Of a DNA stretch of 64,000 bases, positions 41,469 through 52,822 are shown piece after piece. Both the position numbers and the translations under genes were made by a program. This stretch comes from Melanopsichium pennsylvanicum (taxonomy: Eukaryota; Basidiomycota; Ustilaginomycetes; Ustilaginales), in assembly GCA_900208305.1 (NCBI GenBank), contig OAPG01000019.1, positions 310,001 to 374,000 of the forward strand. The letters run 5' to 3'. The stretch's first letter is position 1. Every line of letters starts with the position of its first letter. Under the pieces are notes generated by a model. It had not been told where the DNA came from, made no database searches, and saw only the letters and a program-made list of their open reading frames with translations.

Positions 41469-43450
41469 TGTGTGGCAAGATGGAGAACGTGTCTCTATGT
41501 GTGTTCAGGCAGATGGGTTGCTTTTAAAAGTAGCAGCACACTTCAGAGAATATGCGCGTGTGCAATTAGATAGGAGAAGCGAGCACTGGTGCTAGGTGAT
41601 GGATGGATAGCTCGGAGTGTATAGTATGTAGGTTGCAAGGTTTGTATTGTGTTTCGGAGCGAATCTGGTGTGTATTTGAGAATGCACAGGCGTAAGGCGG
41701 CTAGCTAGGAAGCAGTCGATGATGTCCAAGATGTGGTGCGGTTGGCTTGTCAACGTCGAGTGCCGAGAGCAGGAAGGGGCAAGAGGAGGACAAAGAGCAG
41801 GATTGTGGAGATGAAGAGCAGGCCGGAAGATGAAAAGACTACATACAGTAAACTACGGTAAAGTAAGTGGGCAAGCGAGTGAGCGAGCGAGCGAGCGAGC
41901 GGGCCAAAAAGATGCGCATGCGCTGAGTTGCTCTGGGACAGCCAAGGGCGAGAAAGAATTGTTTTTGAGTGAGTGTGTATTTTGGCAGCGGATCCAATCG
42001 AGCACACAAGGAGAGAGAGCACAAGCAGCGAAAGGATAAATAACACGTTGTACGGCTCTTGCGAATGTTGGTTGCTAGACTGACTGAGCTGCACAGCTGC
42101 GAACCTATTTTTGTGCTGTCACATGCATCTCCGACTGGGATTGTGCACACTTTGGATGGCCTATGCTTTTTTTTGTCGAAAAAAAAAATGTCATTTTCCT
42201 CTTGTTTCTCAACATGCGCGCCCATGACCGCCAAGAGTCAAAAGAGAGAGAGAATCAAATATATATTAGAGCAACACTCTTCCTGTTCTGCGCCGCAACA
42301 CGCCAACATCAACAATTAATTTTCTGATGCCTCGAAAATTCTCACATTGACAATAGCGAGAAAAAAAAAATCATACCCCACCCAACACAGAGAGAACAAC
42401 GCGATTTTCTCCGCTTGATCTGCCACTTCCGGCCGTGCCGACGAACCAGCGATCAAGAAAAAAGAGATGAAAAAAAAGGATATCGTGCATCCTTTGGCAG
42501 AGGCCTGACTGATCCGTTCGCATTCCAGTCAAATTGGATACAACAAAGACATTATTGCACATCGCAGTTTTCTGAATTTCATTTCCTGTTCAAGACCGCA
42601 ATCTGCAACATCGATCACCCTCCACCACACAAAAATCAAGACTGACAGTCAGTCAGTAGTCACCCTTTTTTGCCCGTGCGAATCATGGTTTCTGCGAGTT
42701 ATACAAAGCATCTCGTTGAGCATCCTCTCGAATAGCTTAGCTTGCAGTTTTCATACGAGCAATGCTCGCGTTCTTACTTGAGTAACTACAGCTGATTCAT
42801 GATGACCATGACATGAGTATGCTTTGGTGGCAAGAAATTCAAACGTCATAATGAGCCAAGCTTCAATCTTATAAATGAAATCAGACGCATTTTGCGACGC
42901 ACCACCAGCCCGATTCGCCTCCTGGTCCCAATCAGCCAACTCTCCCGCATTCTGCCTACTGTACCCGCTTCGCATACTATTGCGAAGGGCTCAACGCTGC
43001 CATGTGGCGCTGAGATCCATACCATCCCTAAGCGTAGCGTGAATCTCGTGGATCGACCCTCTTTCCATTTCGGGGCATAGCGTTCACGTCCTCATTCTGT
43101 CACACGACCTGTACCGACTGAGATCTCAGAAAAAAGTTGCTAGCTCTCACGCACGCACACGATCAGCTTGGAGAGTCTAGCGATACTATGTATTGAATTT
43201 CTTTCGTTTTCACATGTACATAGCAAAGAGCAGCGGGCCACATCGAGGCCAGAAATTGACTTAGAGCAACCTAACTCCTTTCGAACCCGCAATGAGATCC
43301 CAATCCTCTCGCTGCTGCTGCTGCAAAGATGTGTACATGTCCAGTGAATCCATTGGTGAAATCATCCAGTTCAGCGCGGTGAACGAAAGAGATCACCACC
43401 ACTGAACCCGGCCGAGGTCAAATTGGAAGACTGCGCACGCGTACCCGAAT
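41469..43450. other. Intergenic between DNM1 and ATP1
   Basis: About 2 kb with no supportable gene. It contains the DNM1 promoter, a GAGC tandem run near 41876-41901 (GAGCGAGCGAGCGAGCGAGC) and several homopolymer A tracts (42179-42189, 42361-42370). The ATP1 3' end lies at its right side. Confidence 0.5.
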
Positions 43451-45937
43451 TTAGGCAAGGAAACCCTTGACGTGCTCAGTGATGACGCTCTTCATCTTCT
43501 TGAAGAGCTCCTCGTTGGGCAAACCCTTGGAGATCTCCGAGAGCAGAGCGTCCTCGGTGGCGAGCTTCTCACGGAACGAGTTCTCCCACTCGACGATGCG
43601 GTCAGCGGGGATCTCGTCCACCAAACCGTTAACACCGGCGTAAATGATTGGGATCTGGATCTCGGTGGCCATGGGAACGAACTGGGGCTGCTTGAGCAAC
43701 TCGACAAGACGAACACCACGGTTCAAGGTGGCACGGGTGGCAGCGTCCAAGTCCGAACCGAACTGGGCGAAAGCGGCAAGCTCACGGTACTGAGCAAGCG
43801 AGAGCTTGAGCGAACCAGAGACCGACTTGTACAGCTTGGACTGAGCGGCGGAACCGACACGCGAGACCGAAAGACCAACGTTAATAGCAGGTCGGATACC
43901 CTTGAAGAAGAGCTCGGACTCGAGGTAAACCTGGCCGTCCGTGATGGAAATGACGTTGGTGGGAATGAAAGCGGACACGTCACCACCCTGGGTCTCAATA
44001 ACGGGAAGGGCGGTGAGGGATCCACCACCGTGAGTGTCGTTCATCTTGGCAGCACGCTCGAGGAGACGAGAGTGGAGGTAGAAAACGTCACCGGGGTAAG
44101 CCTCACGACCGGGGGGACGACGGAGGAGGAGCGACATCTGACGGTAAGCGACAGCCTGCTTGGACAAGTCATCGTAGATGATGAGGGCGTGCTTGCCGTT
44201 GTCACGGAACCACTCGCCGATGGCGCAACCCGAGAAGGGGGCAAGGTACTGAAGAGGAGCGGCCTCGGAGGCGGTGGCGGCGACGATGATGGTGTACTTC
44301 ATGGCGTCGTTCTCCTCGAGGACCTTGACAAGCTGAGCGACGGTGGATCGCTTCTGACCGATGGCGACGTAGACACAGTAGAGCTTCTTGGACTCGTCCT
44401 GGCCGTCGTTCCATCGCTTCTGGTTGAGGATGGTGTCGATGGCGACAGCGGTCTTACCGGTCTGACGATCACCAATAATCAACTCACGCTGACCTCGGCC
44501 AATGGGAACCATGGCGTCAATGGGCTTGATACCCGTCTGCATGGGCTGGTTGACCGACTGACGAGGGAGAATACCGGGAGCCTTGAGCGAAGCACGGCGA
44601 CGCTCGGCGGCCTCGATGGGTCCCTTGCCGTCGATGGGGTTTCCGAGAGCGTCGACGACACGGCCGAGCATGTTGGGTCCGACGGGAACGTCCACAATCT
44701 GGCCGGTACGCTTGACAGTGTCACCCTCACGGATGAGACGGTCCGATCCGAAAATGGAGACACCGACGTTGTCGGCCTCGAGATTGAGGCACATGCCCTG
44801 GACACCAGAGGAGAACTCAACCATCTCCTCGGCCATGACGTTGCGGAGACCATAGACACGGGCGATACCATCACCGATGGTGAGGACACGGCCGGTCTCC
44901 TGAACATCACCGCCGGCGGAGGCGCCAGAGATGCGCTGCTCAAGAATGGAAGAAACCTCGGAAGCGGCTGTTGACGATAGTCGAAACAGGTTGAGGAAAA
45001 AAGGTGTAAGAAAAGTCATGGGGAGTGGTCGATGATGATGGCGTAGGAAGGAGGTCGGGGGAGTAGAAGCGCAGAGAATGGATAAAAAGTTATAACAACG
45101 AGTCAACGGGCCGTTCTCAGGTACCGCAGAAATGCGTGCGCATCATTTAGATGGTCAGGTGGAACACTTACCAGGCTTGGCGGTGGCGTAGGTGCGGACA
45201 GCAGAAGCAACCGATCGGCGTGCCTGTTTCGTTGAAAAGATACAGCAAGCGTAAAATAGACAAGAGTTAGTCCACATGTTCGAGCAAGATGATGGACATG
45301 GTGGCAGTCGGAGAAGAGCCATTGGAGTTATGTGAAGTTTCGGATGGCAAATTGGGTGAAGAAGTTCAGTCGATTGGAGGTTGATATTTTGTCGGATGTG
45401 CCGTCGAAGTTGCAAACGAGAGCGCGGATCGTGCCGGAGGTGGTGTGAAGCAGATGTACTTCTGAGATGGTGACGGCTGAGGTTTTCGTGAAAGGGTGGA
45501 TGTGATGATCTGGCACAAGGGCGTGCGGCGCTTGTTGCCGGTCAAGACCAAATGTGCCAAAGCTTTTGCCTTCGTAAAGATGCAGCACAGCCTTAGACTT
45601 TATTGAGCGTGATTAAACTGGGTGATGGTGTCCAGTGCCAATAACGGCGCAGCCAGAATGCGTATCGTTGGAAGATGGCGTGTGGTGATTTGAGTGTCGC
45701 CAGTGCATGTTGTTAACGTGAAAACCAGCTGCGGACTGAGTGCATTGGCTTGTCATCGTCGAACGACCATCATCAACTTGGTGAATATGTCATGCTGTGA
45801 CCATTTGCATCTAAACTCCTTGTTTGCCCAATCACAACATTTGCACAGATAGTAGAGAGTAAAAAAATACGTACCACAGGGACAGCGGCCGATCGGGCGA
45901 GGTTGACGGTGGCGAGGCCGGCAGAACGAGCAAGCAT
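43451..45937 (-). CDS. ATP1: F1F0 ATP synthase subunit alpha, three exons
   Basis: Exons are 45937..45875, 45223..45172 and 44967..43451, giving 543 aa, the family length. Both junctions are GT-AG and keep the frame. Exon 1 encodes [20 protein letters not shown] and exon 2 [17 protein letters not shown], together an Arg/Ser/Ala-rich mitochondrial presequence. The body starts [12 protein letters not shown] and holds the alpha-subunit motifs: Walker [22 protein letters not shown], the Arg-finger region with [17 protein letters not shown], and the C-terminal [15 protein letters not shown]. It forms the non-catalytic nucleotide sites of F1 in the mitochondrial matrix. Intron 1 is 651 nt, long for this genome; intron 2 is 204 nt. 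Codon bias is strong. On the other strand a 500-codon open frame covers the third exon, a side effect of that bias. Confidence 0.97.
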
Positions 45938-47260
45938 CGCAGCTACTACGAAAGTGGGGACGATGTTGGGGGAAAAAGGTGATATGTATGAGGTATGGTG
46001 AGGAGATGAGGATGATTCGGAGGGAAAGGCAAGTGAGAAGAATCGAGTTTGGGCTACGGACGGACAGCCAGACAGACAGCCAGGCTGGCAGGCAGAGAGA
46101 GATTGACGGGCGAGCCAGCTGGGGGAGATGATGAATTATGAGCTAGAACCGGAAGGGAGAGCAGACAGTCTGTCAGTCACACAAAGGCGCAAGGCGACGA
46201 ATGATGAGTTTGGGCTTGGGCGGAGCGACTCTGCTTTTGGCAGCTTTGAAGCTGCTTGTGCTCGCGTACGAGCCCATTTGAGAAGCAAGGTTCTGACTAG
46301 AGCTTGAGGAGGAGGGATTTTACCTGGCGCGTTCGAAACATAGAAGAAAGGCTTCAGACCAGTCAAAGCGTCGACGATGAAGGCGAAAAGCGGATTGGTC
46401 GGATCATTCAACGCAGCCAGAGAGAACGTTCTCCTTGTCTTCCTTTGTAAATAAATATTTGAATTCGAATCGAAGCCAGATTTATATTGCTACGAATACA
46501 CGTTTGCCAAATTTAGTTTCGAGAAAAGATTTCTTTCGAATATAAGGTGACCTTCCAGATTAAAGACGACTAAAGCCCGCTCATTTTAAAATCTACAAGA
46601 GGTTCAAAATGACCTGTATGGACAACGGATCCGAGTAAATTACGCAGACTGACCCAACTTTTGAGCAGCCCAAAGAGAAAAGAACACCATTTGGTGTGCG
46701 GGCCGCCTAGATGATCGAAGGGTTGGTGTTTGCAGGTCGACAGAGTCAGGCAGAGAGAGGGAGACAGAGCCCGTTCCGTCCTCAACCGATAGCCATGGCT
46801 CTGTCTTCCCAGCTCGCACTTGCCTGTCCCTAATCACAGCAAGAGCGCACTTCTCGTGCCTTATGCCTCATGAAGCGAATCCAATCCTCACAAGCATTCA
46901 CCTAAGGCTGTCTGTATCGCAAATACGATTCGTGAGTAGCAATTTGATGTGCACACAGTTGCAAATCATACGGACGAGATCTGAAAGAGGCGCCAGCTAA
47001 TCCGATCACTTAAGAACAGGGAAAAAAAGCATGCAGCACGATAATCGAAATCTGACACGAACAAAAAAAATCGTAGCTGGGATATCGTGCGAGTGGAACT
47101 TTGAGATACAGGCTTTTCCTTTGAAAAAGTGTTTAAATTTCCTATGTCGCCGCCTACTGTAGCGTGATCTCTGGTTTGTGCTCTTCGTGTTCAAGCAATA
47201 CTCTCACACATCAAATCGTCCAACACCCTACGATCACCACTACATCTCAACACATCAAGC
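45938..47260. other. Divergent spacer between ATP1 and the bL21m gene
   Basis: About 1.3 kb separating two nuclear genes for mitochondrial proteins transcribed away from each other. No gene is seen. Positions 46440-46560 are AT-rich. Tandem CAGACAGC/CAGGCAGA-type words occur at 46066-46098. Confidence 0.5.
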
Positions 47261-48064
47261 ATGAACAGCCTCAAAATCACGCTCTCGGCGGTAGCAAGCG
47301 CTGCTCCAAAGGGAAAAAGAAAGCAGCTCTCTTTTCCTGTTGCGTCTTTTGCTCGCAATCTTAGCAGTTCCTCCTCCCCCACAGCTGCTGCTGCCGCTGC
47401 TGCACCGTCGGCAACACCCTCTGCGTCCACCTCCTCCTCCTCCTCATCAGCAGCAGCAGCATCTTCCTCGGTAGACGCACTTGCACTCCTCAAATCGCAA
47501 CCATCTCACTATGCAATCGCATCCATCACTGGACGCACTTACCTCGTTTCTAAAGGTGACCTTGTCACCGTGCCTCGATTGAAAGATGCCCAAGTTGGGG
47601 ATCTTCTCGTGCTCGACAAAATCCACGAGATTGGGTCTCGAGACTACACTTTGCGTGCTCAAGACACTTTGAACACTCGTCGCATTTCCACTGCCGTAGA
47701 TCTCGCCTCTTCCACTTCCTCTTCGATTGCTTCAACGTTGCAAGGTGTGTCACCAGCAATCCTACCCCAGCCAAGGCGTTTATTCACAAGGATAATCGAC
47801 TCTGCTGCAGCAACGAAAAGGAGCCAATTATTGCCACTGGCAGATACGTGGTCGAGCAGACTCTTGCCCAGCGGTCTGGCTCATATTGGGGCAAGTCTTC
47901 CACCAACCACGGTCAAGGTCACAGCAGTCGTGACAGAAAATACGAAGGGTGCTTTGGAAAGGATCGTCAAGAAGAAGCGCAGAAAGGGTTACAAAAAGAC
48001 GGTTCAGCATAAACAACCGTACACCCGCCTGCGCATCGAGCAGATTGAAATTCAGCCCAACTGA
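47261..48064 (+). CDS. MRPL49: Mitochondrial large-subunit ribosomal protein bL21m
   Basis: Single exon, 267 aa. Residues 1-70 form a Ser/Ala-rich leader with basic residues near the start, consistent with mitochondrial import. The L21 core begins at about residue 81: HYAIASITGRTYLVSKGDLV, then AQVGDLLVLDKI. It resumes at the C-terminus with VKVTAVVTENTKG, KKKRRKGYKKTVQHKQPYTR and LRIEQIEI, matching the RNA-binding end of bacterial L21 (KRRK.Y....GHRQPYT). Bacterial L21 is about 100 residues; here about 75 extra residues, Ser-rich and helical, sit between the two halves. The protein binds 21S-type rRNA in the mitoribosome. It is divergent from ATP1 and convergent with the next gene. Confidence 0.9.
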   Translation: MNSLKITLSAVASAAPKGKRKQLSFPVASFARNLSSSSSPTAAAAAAAPSATPSASTSSSSSSAAAASSSVDALALLKSQPSHYAIASITGRTYLVSKGDLVTVPRLKDAQVGDLLVLDKIHEIGSRDYTLRAQDTLNTRRISTAVDLASSTSSSIASTLQGVSPAILPQPRRLFTRIIDSAAATKRSQLLPLADTWSSRLLPSGLAHIGASLPPTTVKVTAVVTENTKGALERIVKKKRRKGYKKTVQHKQPYTRLRIEQIEIQPN

Positions 48065-48592
48065 TCCCGATCTGATCGCCAGAGCCAATTTGCAACATTT
48101 TGCTCTCGATCAATCCCTTCGTCTCTCGTTAGCCTCCGATGTAAACGCTTTCATTCTGCTTTGGCAGCTCATTTCAATCGCTGCTTCTCAACATATCCTG
48201 TACTTTATCACACTTCAATTCATACTTCAACGAATCCCGGCCTCAAGCCGCTTGCTCGAGCGTGCGAAGCATTGCGTGTCAGTAGATGGACCTGTCCAGC
48301 TGGGCTTCCGCAAATCCACCATGAAAGTAAACAAATGCCACCAAGTCGTCTCGCTGCACTTTTACATTGTCCCAGATAGTGTCGGTAAACACTAAGCAGA
48401 TCCAAGATCCCTCTCATAGATGGTCCGCCGACACTCCAAGTCCACGAGCGGCTACGCAGCCCAATCTTGAAGCAACATGGAACAGGATCCCCCGAGTAGT
48501 AAGATATGACATTAAAGTGTGACTGAGGGGAAAGGACATGTGTCGTAGTGTAAGCGGAAGCACTCGTATTCGCAACCAATTTGGCCTTCGCT
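48065..48592. other. Convergent spacer
   Basis: About 530 bases holding the 3' ends of the bL21m and Vezatin-like genes. No gene is seen. Confidence 0.5.
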
Positions 48593-51500
48593 TCACATCT
48601 GGGAACCGATGATACTACCCTCGCTGCCTGAGACGTGCATCTCTGCTGCTCTGGCAGCGGCCTTTCTTCTAGCATACGCAGCAACCTGTGCTCCCAAATC
48701 AAAGGTACTATCCTGACCCGCACCACTAGGCCCTTCTCCGAATCCCCCATTAATCGACGATGATAGTGGTGCATGAGACGCTTTCGGAGTCGTTTTTCTC
48801 GAAGTGGAATCCCAGTTCTCCCCCTGTGGCGATTGAGGTTGTGGTGGAGGCAACACCACCCTTGTCGACGACGAAGATGAAGGGTTCTCGGGAACTGATT
48901 CTAGCGGTGTCGGCTCAAACGAAAAATCTTCGTTTGACATTCTCGGTTGCGATTCGCCATCAAAAGAATTCGATGCGTTGCTTGATGCTACAGAGGGACT
49001 GCGAGACTCAAGCGTTTGCAATGCACGCGCTCTTGCTAGGTCAAGTGACGATAGCGAGCGACGTGGAAGTGCTTGCTGCTCCTCTGGAACAAAGCTGTGA
49101 GCGGCACCGAACACTCCCTCGTGACCTGCTGAGCCGAGGTCAAGAGGTGACCCCAAGGCCAACGCTGGCTGGTCGGTCCCGCACCCAAAAGCATCCAAAG
49201 TGGTTGTGGGTGCAGGGGACCGGGCTGATCTACGACGTTGCTCCCTCTCAGCTTTGCGAGATTGAATCACGCCGCTGAGCTCTGACATCATGGAAGAAGG
49301 ATCCATGATCTGGCAACGAGATGCCTTGTCCTGCTTTTCCTGTTCCCTTTGAAGTCTACTTTGCTCGATCCGCTCTGCACGGCTCAGCTTCCTCGCATCC
49401 ATCCCCATGCTAGACAGTCCGGCCATCCCTGCAATGCTCTCAAACACTTGCTCGAGACCAGGTGGAGGGAGAGAGTTGGGCGAAGTAGAACGCAAGAGCA
49501 ATTGTGCAAGATCGCTATCGTCGTCGTCGTCCTCTTCATCGCCGTCACCACCCAGTCCATGCTCGTGCGATTGCAGGTGATCTTGTTCGTCCACGTGCTT
49601 GCCGGTACCGTGCTGATCAGCGTCTTCGTCTGCCTCCAAAGGCGACTCGAGGTCCCTAGCAGCGTTTGACTTGGCCACATCACTCACGACATCGTTGTTG
49701 CTCAAATTGGGACTCGGCGACCTGCGCTTTTCCTTGTTGATAAGTTTGACAGTCGCCTCCCACTCCGCTGATAAGCCGAGCAAGTCGTCACGCATCGACT
49801 CGAGCGTCTTCTCAAGCAGCCGGGCAGTTGCAGCATCGTCCACAGACTTTTTGGACTCCAAGCCGAGGCCTTCCGTGGCAGCATCGTCCTCGAAGCCATG
49901 CAGACCAGGAGGTGCTTTGACGCGAATGTCTTCGGCACATACGCGAATCTTGGACTGCAACGAGCGCAGAGAAAGCATCATCGCTTGGAGTCGATCTTCA
50001 ATACCTGGATGGCCTGCGATGGAGAACGCACCTGTCTCCCTAGCAATAGGCACAGCGAGAAGCCCATTTTGAGACTCGGATTGGGAATCTTTGCCGTCCT
50101 GCTTGGATGTCAGATTGGCTTTTCCAAGGGAGTCGATTCCCATCTCTTTTGCTACCAAGTCGGTCACAGACCTATCCTGCGTCAGCAACGTAGATTTGAG
50201 TGACCCAACCGCAGAACGAGCGGCTGTCCAATATTCGTCGCAAGGCAAGCTCGCTCCATCGGCCAAAGGGACTTGATTGCTCATAGTCAAGCGCAGCGCA
50301 AGCAGATGACAGAGCCAGCGTCGACGAGCCTTGTGCATCCACTCGAATTTGGACTTGATGCTTAATAGCGACAAAGGATCCGCTGGCTCCGCGCAGCCTG
50401 CATAAGGGGTGGAAGCATCCAGCTGGGCAAAGATCGAGTTTGGTCCGACGATGGAACTCCGCTTGTTTGCCCTGGATTGCGGGCTGGTAGCGGCAGAGTA
50501 TGTCTGCGCCGAAGAGTGGGGTGATGTGAAGGTGGAAGAGAGGACAGAAGAGTTGCGCATTACGGGCGAACGAGTATCGTACGAGCCTGTAGCAACGGAC
50601 GAGCTTGAAACATAGCTGAGACGCTTTGCAGCCGCAGACTCGTTGGGTCCAGACGAGGTCACCGACCTTTCAGAGACATAATTAAAGCGTGGAGATCGAT
50701 ATCCACTGAGATTGCCAGATTCCGAGACCAGGCTACTGCGGCGAGACAGGGAAGATGTCGCACGAGGCGGCCTGTCCAGGATGGATCCTCCGTCCGAGAC
50801 GAGCGAGAGCCTCTTGTGATGCGAGCCGGTCTGCGGACTAAACTCTGAACGCCATACGACATCGGAGAAGCTGGACACATCCGCTGAGCGGACATTGCTG
50901 CCAAGGCTTCGGGGTGTTGTCGCTATCAATCCCTTGCGGTCATGTTCGAGGTTGTGAAAGTCCTCAGAGAGAGCAGAAGTATCGCCGTTCGTCCAGGCAT
51001 GCGAGACGTCCGCTTCCCGTTCGCCGTCGTTTGCATCTTCCTGCGAACTCGCGTCAAGAGCATACAAGTCGTGGAGCAAAGCCAGTTCCTCCGTATCAGC
51101 CAGCGTCTGTAGCAACAAAACAGAAGAGATGCATGCAGCGCCGACCTCATCGAGCGCCGTGACAAGACCCTTGCGCAACGCAATCAGCCTTTGTGGCACA
51201 TTTCTGCCAGCAGCTGATGCAACATCACCCTGCTCAGCAAGCAGTCGCTGCGTCAAATCGGTGTCGCCTGATTCGGCAAAAAGAGATGGCGATGCGCGTC
51301 CCGAAGGTCGATCTAGAGGCGAAGTTCTGCCATTGGACAGGTTGAGCGACAGTGGACGCTGAGTGTGTCTTTTGATGGTAGGAGCGCCGTTGCCTCCGCC
51401 TGAGAGGGAGCGACCGAGCTTGCCGGTGGCCGGCACAAATACCATGGACCGGCGCTGTCGAGGTGAGGAAGCGACGTTGTTGGCATTGAACGCGGAAGCA

Positions 51501-52822
51501 GCTTCGATCCTCGATATTGGCGGAAGTGGATGAGTGAGCTTGTAACCACGCGAGACAGTTTCGACCTCTTGAACTGCGTTGATGGCTTTATTGATGGACA
51601 TATCGAAACGTTGCGCGGCCTTGATAAGACGAGTCACATCCATGAGGACGGATCTTTGCAGCGCTGCCTGTTCGGATTCGCTCAGCTCGGATGTCACGTG
51701 CAGCTCTCGCAGCGAATTCGTCGATCTGGCTGCATTTGGCAAGGCCCGGCGGGAGAGCATGAAATGTACCCTATCATCGGCTGCGCTATGACCGAACAAG
51801 AGGATGTAGCCCCATGCGACGCAAGCAATCAAAAGGCTGGTCGAGGACCACAAGCGCCACGACTTGCTGATGGGTGGGATGAGCCACAGGGCAGAGATGA
51901 TGGCAGCGTTTCGAGCCCTGCGGCCGTGTGCATCGAGCCTTGGCAGATGATGGTTCGAATTTGGGTTCGCGCCTCTATCGTACAGCTTTAACGACGCAGG
52001 TGCATCGGCTGGCTCGACGTAACATTGCTTATGTATAGGTGTAGCACTTGGTCGACGCCCGGAGACGCGATCCGCAAAAAGTCTTTGCTTGATGTTGACG
52101 TTTAGATCTGAAGACTGGCTCTGGAATGGCGGACTAGACTCGTAAAAGCTGATTGACAGACTGGGTGTGAGCAGAAAGGAAGAGCAGACGGCATACTTGA
52201 ATCTTTCAATGAAGCTAGTTGCGGTATCGTTGGAAGCTCTATTCGAGGCTGTCCTGGCATACGACCTGAAGCCGTTTTGCTGATGACGAGGAGATTCGGA
52301 GTTTGCTGATGCTGCCCGTGTCTGCTGGAGGCCAAAGATGTCTCGGGCTACGCTGAGCGCTAATAGCATGAGGAATTGTTCAATGAAAGCGCGGAGCATG
52401 CCCGTGACTAGAAAGAAGCCGGCCGAGATGGATGATGTGCCGGCATTCCCGAGAGTCGCTTGCGTGGTCTGGCGCGATCGGAGCGTGTTCCGATGCTCGG
52501 AAGGGCCATCTTTGAAACTTGAAACGCTACTTGAAGGGGATGCTAGCGCGTTGCGGTCAGCGATGGTCGACAAAGAGGTCGTTGACTCGAGGATGGTGGA
52601 TCCGTGAGCGTCCCCTGGTGACGTTGATGACTTGCGGCGTTTATACACTGAGAGTGTCGCGGCTGGTCTTGGGGCGTGGTCTGAGCCTACATCGGGCGTT
52701 GAAGGCTCGCGAACATGGTTGTTGTGGCTAGAATCGCTGGTGGCCGATTGCTCTTTCGGCTGATCCGCTTCCTGCAAATATTGATCCAGAGGCGAACCTT
52801 CAAATATGATCCCCTCGGCCAT
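48593..52822 (-). CDS. Vezatin/Inp2-like myosin-binding membrane protein
   Basis: Single exon, 1409 aa. Residues 1-130 are disordered. A hydrophobic stretch lies at about 134-158 (AGFFLVTGMLRAFIEQFLML). Two more are at about 306-322 and 327-344 (STSLLIACVAWGYILLFG). The segment DVTRLIKAAQRFDMSINKAI, then NAVQEVETVSRGYKLTHPLP and PISRIE (about 395-440), matches the fungal Vezatin domain described as the myosin-binding motif of peroxisomal proteins (PF12632). Yeast Inp2 links peroxisomes to the class V myosin Myo2. The remaining 950 residues are mostly Ser-rich with helical islands (for example ILDRPPRATSSLSRRSSLVS, and a charged region near 1190-1235). A role in myosin-driven organelle motion is inferred from the domain; the organelle is not shown by the sequence. 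Confidence 0.78.
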   Translation of the reverse strand: MAEGIIFEGSPLDQYLQEADQPKEQSATSDSSHNNHVREPSTPDVGSDHAPRPAATLSVYKRRKSSTSPGDAHGSTILESTTSLSTIADRNALASPSSSVSSFKDGPSEHRNTLRSRQTTQATLGNAGTSSISAGFFLVTGMLRAFIEQFLMLLALSVARDIFGLQQTRAASANSESPRHQQNGFRSYARTASNRASNDTATSFIERFKYAVCSSFLLTPSLSISFYESSPPFQSQSSDLNVNIKQRLFADRVSGRRPSATPIHKQCYVEPADAPASLKLYDRGANPNSNHHLPRLDAHGRRARNAAIISALWLIPPISKSWRLWSSTSLLIACVAWGYILLFGHSAADDRVHFMLSRRALPNAARSTNSLRELHVTSELSESEQAALQRSVLMDVTRLIKAAQRFDMSINKAINAVQEVETVSRGYKLTHPLPPISRIEAASAFNANNVASSPRQRRSMVFVPATGKLGRSLSGGGNGAPTIKRHTQRPLSLNLSNGRTSPLDRPSGRASPSLFAESGDTDLTQRLLAEQGDVASAAGRNVPQRLIALRKGLVTALDEVGAACISSVLLLQTLADTEELALLHDLYALDASSQEDANDGEREADVSHAWTNGDTSALSEDFHNLEHDRKGLIATTPRSLGSNVRSADVSSFSDVVWRSEFSPQTGSHHKRLSLVSDGGSILDRPPRATSSLSRRSSLVSESGNLSGYRSPRFNYVSERSVTSSGPNESAAAKRLSYVSSSSVATGSYDTRSPVMRNSSVLSSTFTSPHSSAQTYSAATSPQSRANKRSSIVGPNSIFAQLDASTPYAGCAEPADPLSLLSIKSKFEWMHKARRRWLCHLLALRLTMSNQVPLADGASLPCDEYWTAARSAVGSLKSTLLTQDRSVTDLVAKEMGIDSLGKANLTSKQDGKDSQSESQNGLLAVPIARETGAFSIAGHPGIEDRLQAMMLSLRSLQSKIRVCAEDIRVKAPPGLHGFEDDAATEGLGLESKKSVDDAATARLLEKTLESMRDDLLGLSAEWEATVKLINKEKRRSPSPNLSNNDVVSDVAKSNAARDLESPLEADEDADQHGTGKHVDEQDHLQSHEHGLGGDGDEEDDDDDSDLAQLLLRSTSPNSLPPPGLEQVFESIAGMAGLSSMGMDARKLSRAERIEQSRLQREQEKQDKASRCQIMDPSSMMSELSGVIQSRKAEREQRRRSARSPAPTTTLDAFGCGTDQPALALGSPLDLGSAGHEGVFGAAHSFVPEEQQALPRRSLSSLDLARARALQTLESRSPSVASSNASNSFDGESQPRMSNEDFSFEPTPLESVPENPSSSSSTRVVLPPPQPQSPQGENWDSTSRKTTPKASHAPLSSSINGGFGEGPSGAGQDSTFDLGAQVAAYARRKAAARAAEMHVSGSEGSIIGSQM

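Noticed and set aside
43472..44974. A 500-codon open frame on the plus strand opposite ATP1.
   Set aside because: It mirrors the strongly codon-biased ATP1 exon 3 in the complementary frame; its Thr/Asp/Gly/Val/Leu-rich composition is the antisense shadow of that bias, and it shows no domain.
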